The translations under genes were made by a program, and so were the position numbers. The notes under the pieces are model-generated. The model worked only from the letters and a program-made list of their open reading frames with translations, searched no databases and was not told the DNA's origin. This document shows positions 61,319-64,000 of a stretch of 64,000 bases of DNA, in pieces. Source of the stretch: Gammaproteobacteria bacterium (GTDB taxonomy: Bacteria > Pseudomonadota > Gammaproteobacteria > Steroidobacterales > Steroidobacteraceae); the NCBI GenBank assembly GCA_021323735.1, contig JAJPKM010000011.1:17069-81068 (forward strand). The letters run 5' to 3'. Position 1 is the first letter of the stretch. Each line of letters opens with the position of its first letter.

Positions 61319-64000
61319 TGTCGAAACGCGCGCTGACGCCTTATCGCAGCAAGCGCGATTTCTCGAAAACCGCCGAACCCTCCGGCGAACGACGCGTAGC
61401 TCCATCACCCCTACTTCGCTTCGTCGTGCAAAAACATGCCGCGCGGCAGCTGCACTACGATTTGCGCCTGGAATGGGAGGGCGTGTTCAAGTCCTGGGCG
61501 GTGGCGCGCGGCCCCTCGATCGATGCGGCCGACAAGCGCCTCGCGGTGGAAGTCGAAGATCACCCGCTGGACTACGGTGATTTCGAGGGGACCATCCCCC
61601 AAGGCGAATATGGCGGCGGCACCGTGATGCTATGGGACCGCGGATATTGGGCGCCGGAAGGCATCAAGCCGACGCGCGAGGCATTCGAGAGCGGCGATCT
61701 GAAGTTCACGCTGGACGGCAACAAACTGCACGGCAGCTGGGTGCTGGTGCGCATGCGCGGCGACCGTTTCGGCGGAAAGCGAACCCATTGGCTGCTCATC
61801 AAGCATCGCGATGCGAGTTCCAAACCCGGCGGCACCGATTCGCTGCTCAGCGAGGACCGTTCGGTGGCCTCGGGTAGAACCATGCAACAGATCGCCGACG
61901 GCACCGGTAAGCGTCCCAAACCCTTCATGCTGGTGACCGCAGGATCCGGCGCGGCGAATGCCGTATGGACCGGCAAGAACATTGCGGAGGGTAGAGAGCA
62001 GGGCGCAGAGACGGACACGCCGGAAGCACGAGGAACGCCGCCGACGGCGAAACCTGGGAAGACCTTGTCCTCGAAGGCGGTCAAGGTTGCGCACCCGCCT
62101 CGCACGACAGTGGCATCGAAGTCTGCGCAAAATGCCAAGGCTGCGAAAGCTGCGAGCGCCGGACGTTTGCAGTTGAAGCCCATCATGGCAAGCGCCATGC
62201 CGAAGTTCATCGAGCCCCAACTGAGCCGTTTGCTTCCGCGGCCGCCGGACCAATCCGGCTGGGTTCACGAGGTCAAATTGGACGGCTATCGAGCGCAGCT
62301 ACGCATCGAAAAGGGCAAAGCCGTGATCCGCACGCGCAAGGGGCTTGACTGGACGGAACGATTCGCTGGCATTGCGAAGGAAGCTGCCGCCTTGCGCGAC
62401 GGCATCGTCGATGCCGAGATCGTCGCACTCGATGACCGTCAACTCCCGAACTTCGGCGCGCTACAGACCGCGTTGTCCGAAGAAAAGACCGACGCCCTTA
62501 TCTGCTATGCGTTCGACCTGTTGTTCGACGGCAAGGAGGATCTGCGCGCGCTGCCCTTGAGCGAGCGCAAGTCCAGGCTCGAGACATTCTTGGGCAAAGC
62601 GGCGAACGGGCGCATCCGCTACGTGTCGCACCTGGTATCGAACGCAGAAGCCGTGCTCGCTTCCGCCTGCAAGATCGGGCTTGAGGGCATCATTTCGAAA
62701 AAACTGAACGCTCCCTACCGCTCCGGCCGCACCGATAACTGGGTCAAAACCAAGTGCCGCGCGGGACAGGAAGTGATCCTGGGTGGCTGGACCACCGAGG
62801 AAGGAACCGTGCGCTCGTTGTTGGCGGGCGTGAACCGCAATGGGCGACTCGATTATGTGGGGCGCATCGGCACCGGTTATGGACGTGACGTGGTGAAAAT
62901 GCTGCTGCCGAAGCTCGAAGAGCTCACCCGGGAGCGAAGCCCGTTCACCGGAGCAAATGCGCCGCCGAAGGAAGGCAATGTCCGGTGGCTGAAACCTTTA
63001 TTGATCGCGGAGATCGAGTTCGAGGGCTGGACCGACTCCGGCATGATTCGCCAAGCAGCCTTCAAGGGCTTGCGTGAGGACAAGGATCCCAGCGAGGTCG
63101 TGACGGAGGCACCGGTTGTGCTGCCCACCGTTTCGGCATCGACTGCGCAGGCATCACGCTCTCAGCAAGCGCCGCGCTCCCGGCAGGCAGCGGCCCAGCG
63201 GCGACCCGCATCAGTCTCGTCCAAACCGCCGGCATCGGCGAAGAAGACGAAGGCATCGCCGATGCACAAAGGTGTGTGGATCGACGAAGCCTCAGCACCC
63301 GGAACATCGGCGAACCGCGTATCCGCGGCCGGCTCGTCGGCGGCCGGGGCCTTGGTGCTCGGCGTCACCATATCGAAGCCCGACAAAGCGCTGTGGCCCG
63401 ATGCCAGGGATGGAAAGCCGGTCACCAAACTGGACCTGGCTCACTACTATGCGCAGGTAGGCGAATGGATGCTGCCGCACTTGGCGGGCCGGCCTTGTTC
63501 TCTGATGCGGGCACCGGACGGTCTCGGCGGTCAGCAGTTCTTCCAGCGGCACGCCATGCCTGGGATGTCGGATTTTTTCGACTTCGCCAAGGTGCGTGGC
63601 GACAAAGCAGCCTATGTGCAGATCGATCGTGTCGAAGCGCTCGCCGCGGTGGCCCAGATCGGTGCGCTGGAGTTGCATCCTTGGAATTGCGCGCCGAACG
63701 ATCCGGAAGTCGCCGGCCGTCTGGTGTTCGACCTGGATCCGGCACCGGACCTGACATTCGATACCGTCATTGCCGCCGCCGATGAAATCCGTGCGCGTCT
63801 GGAGAAAGTCGGGCTGGTGTGTTTCTGCAAGACCACGGGGGGCAAGGGGCTACATGTCGTCACACCATTGACGGGGGGCAAGAAGGCGGTGGCCTGGCCT
63901 ATCGCCAAGAACTTCGCGCACCTGATCTGTGCGCAGATGGCGCAGGACAGCCCCACCCGATTTCTCGACAACATGTCGAAGCTCAAGCGCTCCGGCCGGA
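61318..64000 (+). CDS. ligD: ATP-dependent DNA ligase D, 3' end outside window
   Basis: The frame is open from the ATG at 61318 to the window edge (894 codons). Residues ~30-185 are the 3'-phosphoesterase (FVVQKHAARQLHYDLRLEWEG, YGDFEGTIPQGEYGGGTV). After a basic Ala/Lys linker, ~290-590 is the ATP ligase with the nucleophilic Lys320 in HEVKLDGYR, EGIISKKLNAPYRSGR and the OB-fold AGQEVILGGWT. After a second low-complexity linker the primase-polymerase begins near 680 (ISKPDKALWPD, RPCSLMRAP, LVFDLDPAP with the metal Asp pair). The order phosphoesterase-ligase-polymerase is that of Pseudomonas LigD. It repairs Ku-bound ends. Confidence 0.95.
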   Translation, partial: MSKRALTPYRSKRDFSKTAEPSGERRVAPSPLLRFVVQKHAARQLHYDLRLEWEGVFKSWAVARGPSIDAADKRLAVEVEDHPLDYGDFEGTIPQGEYGGGTVMLWDRGYWAPEGIKPTREAFESGDLKFTLDGNKLHGSWVLVRMRGDRFGGKRTHWLLIKHRDASSKPGGTDSLLSEDRSVASGRTMQQIADGTGKRPKPFMLVTAGSGAANAVWTGKNIAEGREQGAETDTPEARGTPPTAKPGKTLSSKAVKVAHPPRTTVASKSAQNAKAAKAASAGRLQLKPIMASAMPKFIEPQLSRLLPRPPDQSGWVHEVKLDGYRAQLRIEKGKAVIRTRKGLDWTERFAGIAKEAAALRDGIVDAEIVALDDRQLPNFGALQTALSEEKTDALICYAFDLLFDGKEDLRALPLSERKSRLETFLGKAANGRIRYVSHLVSNAEAVLASACKIGLEGIISKKLNAPYRSGRTDNWVKTKCRAGQEVILGGWTTEEGTVRSLLAGVNRNGRLDYVGRIGTGYGRDVVKMLLPKLEELTRERSPFTGANAPPKEGNVRWLKPLLIAEIEFEGWTDSGMIRQAAFKGLREDKDPSEVVTEAPVVLPTVSASTAQASRSQQAPRSRQAAAQRRPASVSSKPPASAKKTKASPMHKGVWIDEASAPGTSANRVSAAGSSAAGALVLGVTISKPDKALWPDARDGKPVTKLDLAHYYAQVGEWMLPHLAGRPCSLMRAPDGLGGQQFFQRHAMPGMSDFFDFAKVRGDKAAYVQIDRVEALAAVAQIGALELHPWNCAPNDPEVAGRLVFDLDPAPDLTFDTVIAAADEIRARLEKVGLVCFCKTTGGKGLHVVTPLTGGKKAVAWPIAKNFAHLICAQMAQDSPTRFLDNMSKLKRSGR

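Overview
The window looks like a chromosomal segment of a high-GC proteobacterium, most likely an aerobic gammaproteobacterium near the Steroidobacter/Nevskia-type lineages. This guess rests on the phenylacetyl-CoA epoxidase pathway, a glpK-glpF pair, ergothioneine genes, a Ku/LigD pair and a TcdB/Rhs-type giant protein. No rRNA or tRNA gene was found, so taxonomy stays loose.

Region 1 (1-9294) is a phenylacetate catabolic cluster. A PaaX repressor runs left off the window, divergent from paaA-paaB-paaC-paaD-paaE-paaG-paaZ-(enoyl-CoA hydratase)-paaK. The junctions are short or overlapping, so this is probably one operon: PaaK activates phenylacetate, PaaABC(D)E epoxidises it, PaaG isomerises to oxepin-CoA, and PaaZ opens the ring and oxidises the aldehyde. 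Region 2 (9483-22181) is ordinary chromosome: a P450, a Tgt protein fused to an MnmC/MnmD-like methyltransferase, a remnant of a HicB antitoxin, a GlcG/HbpS protein, a CPBP protease, glpK-glpF, a gamma-glutamyltransferase, an epoxide-hydrolase-like protein and a HAD hydrolase.

Region 3 (22447-48131) is accessory DNA. It holds a broken ORF6N gene joined to a broken IS21-type istA, then a polymorphic-toxin locus read on the minus strand: a 2423-residue secreted FG-GAP/SpvB/Rhs protein, a small membrane protein, an orphan PD-(D/E)XK-like toxin tip, and a small lipoprotein that fits an immunity protein. An IS66 element with a perfect 8-bp target duplication sits inside the orphan toxin. Further right there is an IS630 element and a three-level nest: an IS256 element is split by an IS66 element (8-bp duplication), whose tnpC is in turn split by a RIT element (three tandem tyrosine recombinases between inverted repeats). 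Short secreted proteins of one loose type are scattered around these insertions.

Region 4 (48188-64000) returns to chromosomal genes: egtB-egtD, in which egtD carries an in-frame stop; two secreted proteins of unknown role; a broken doxX followed by an aldose-1-epimerase; a LytS/LytTR-type two-component pair; a PLC-like secreted protein; msrA; and a non-homologous end-joining set ku - MerR/TPR protein - ligD that runs off the right edge.
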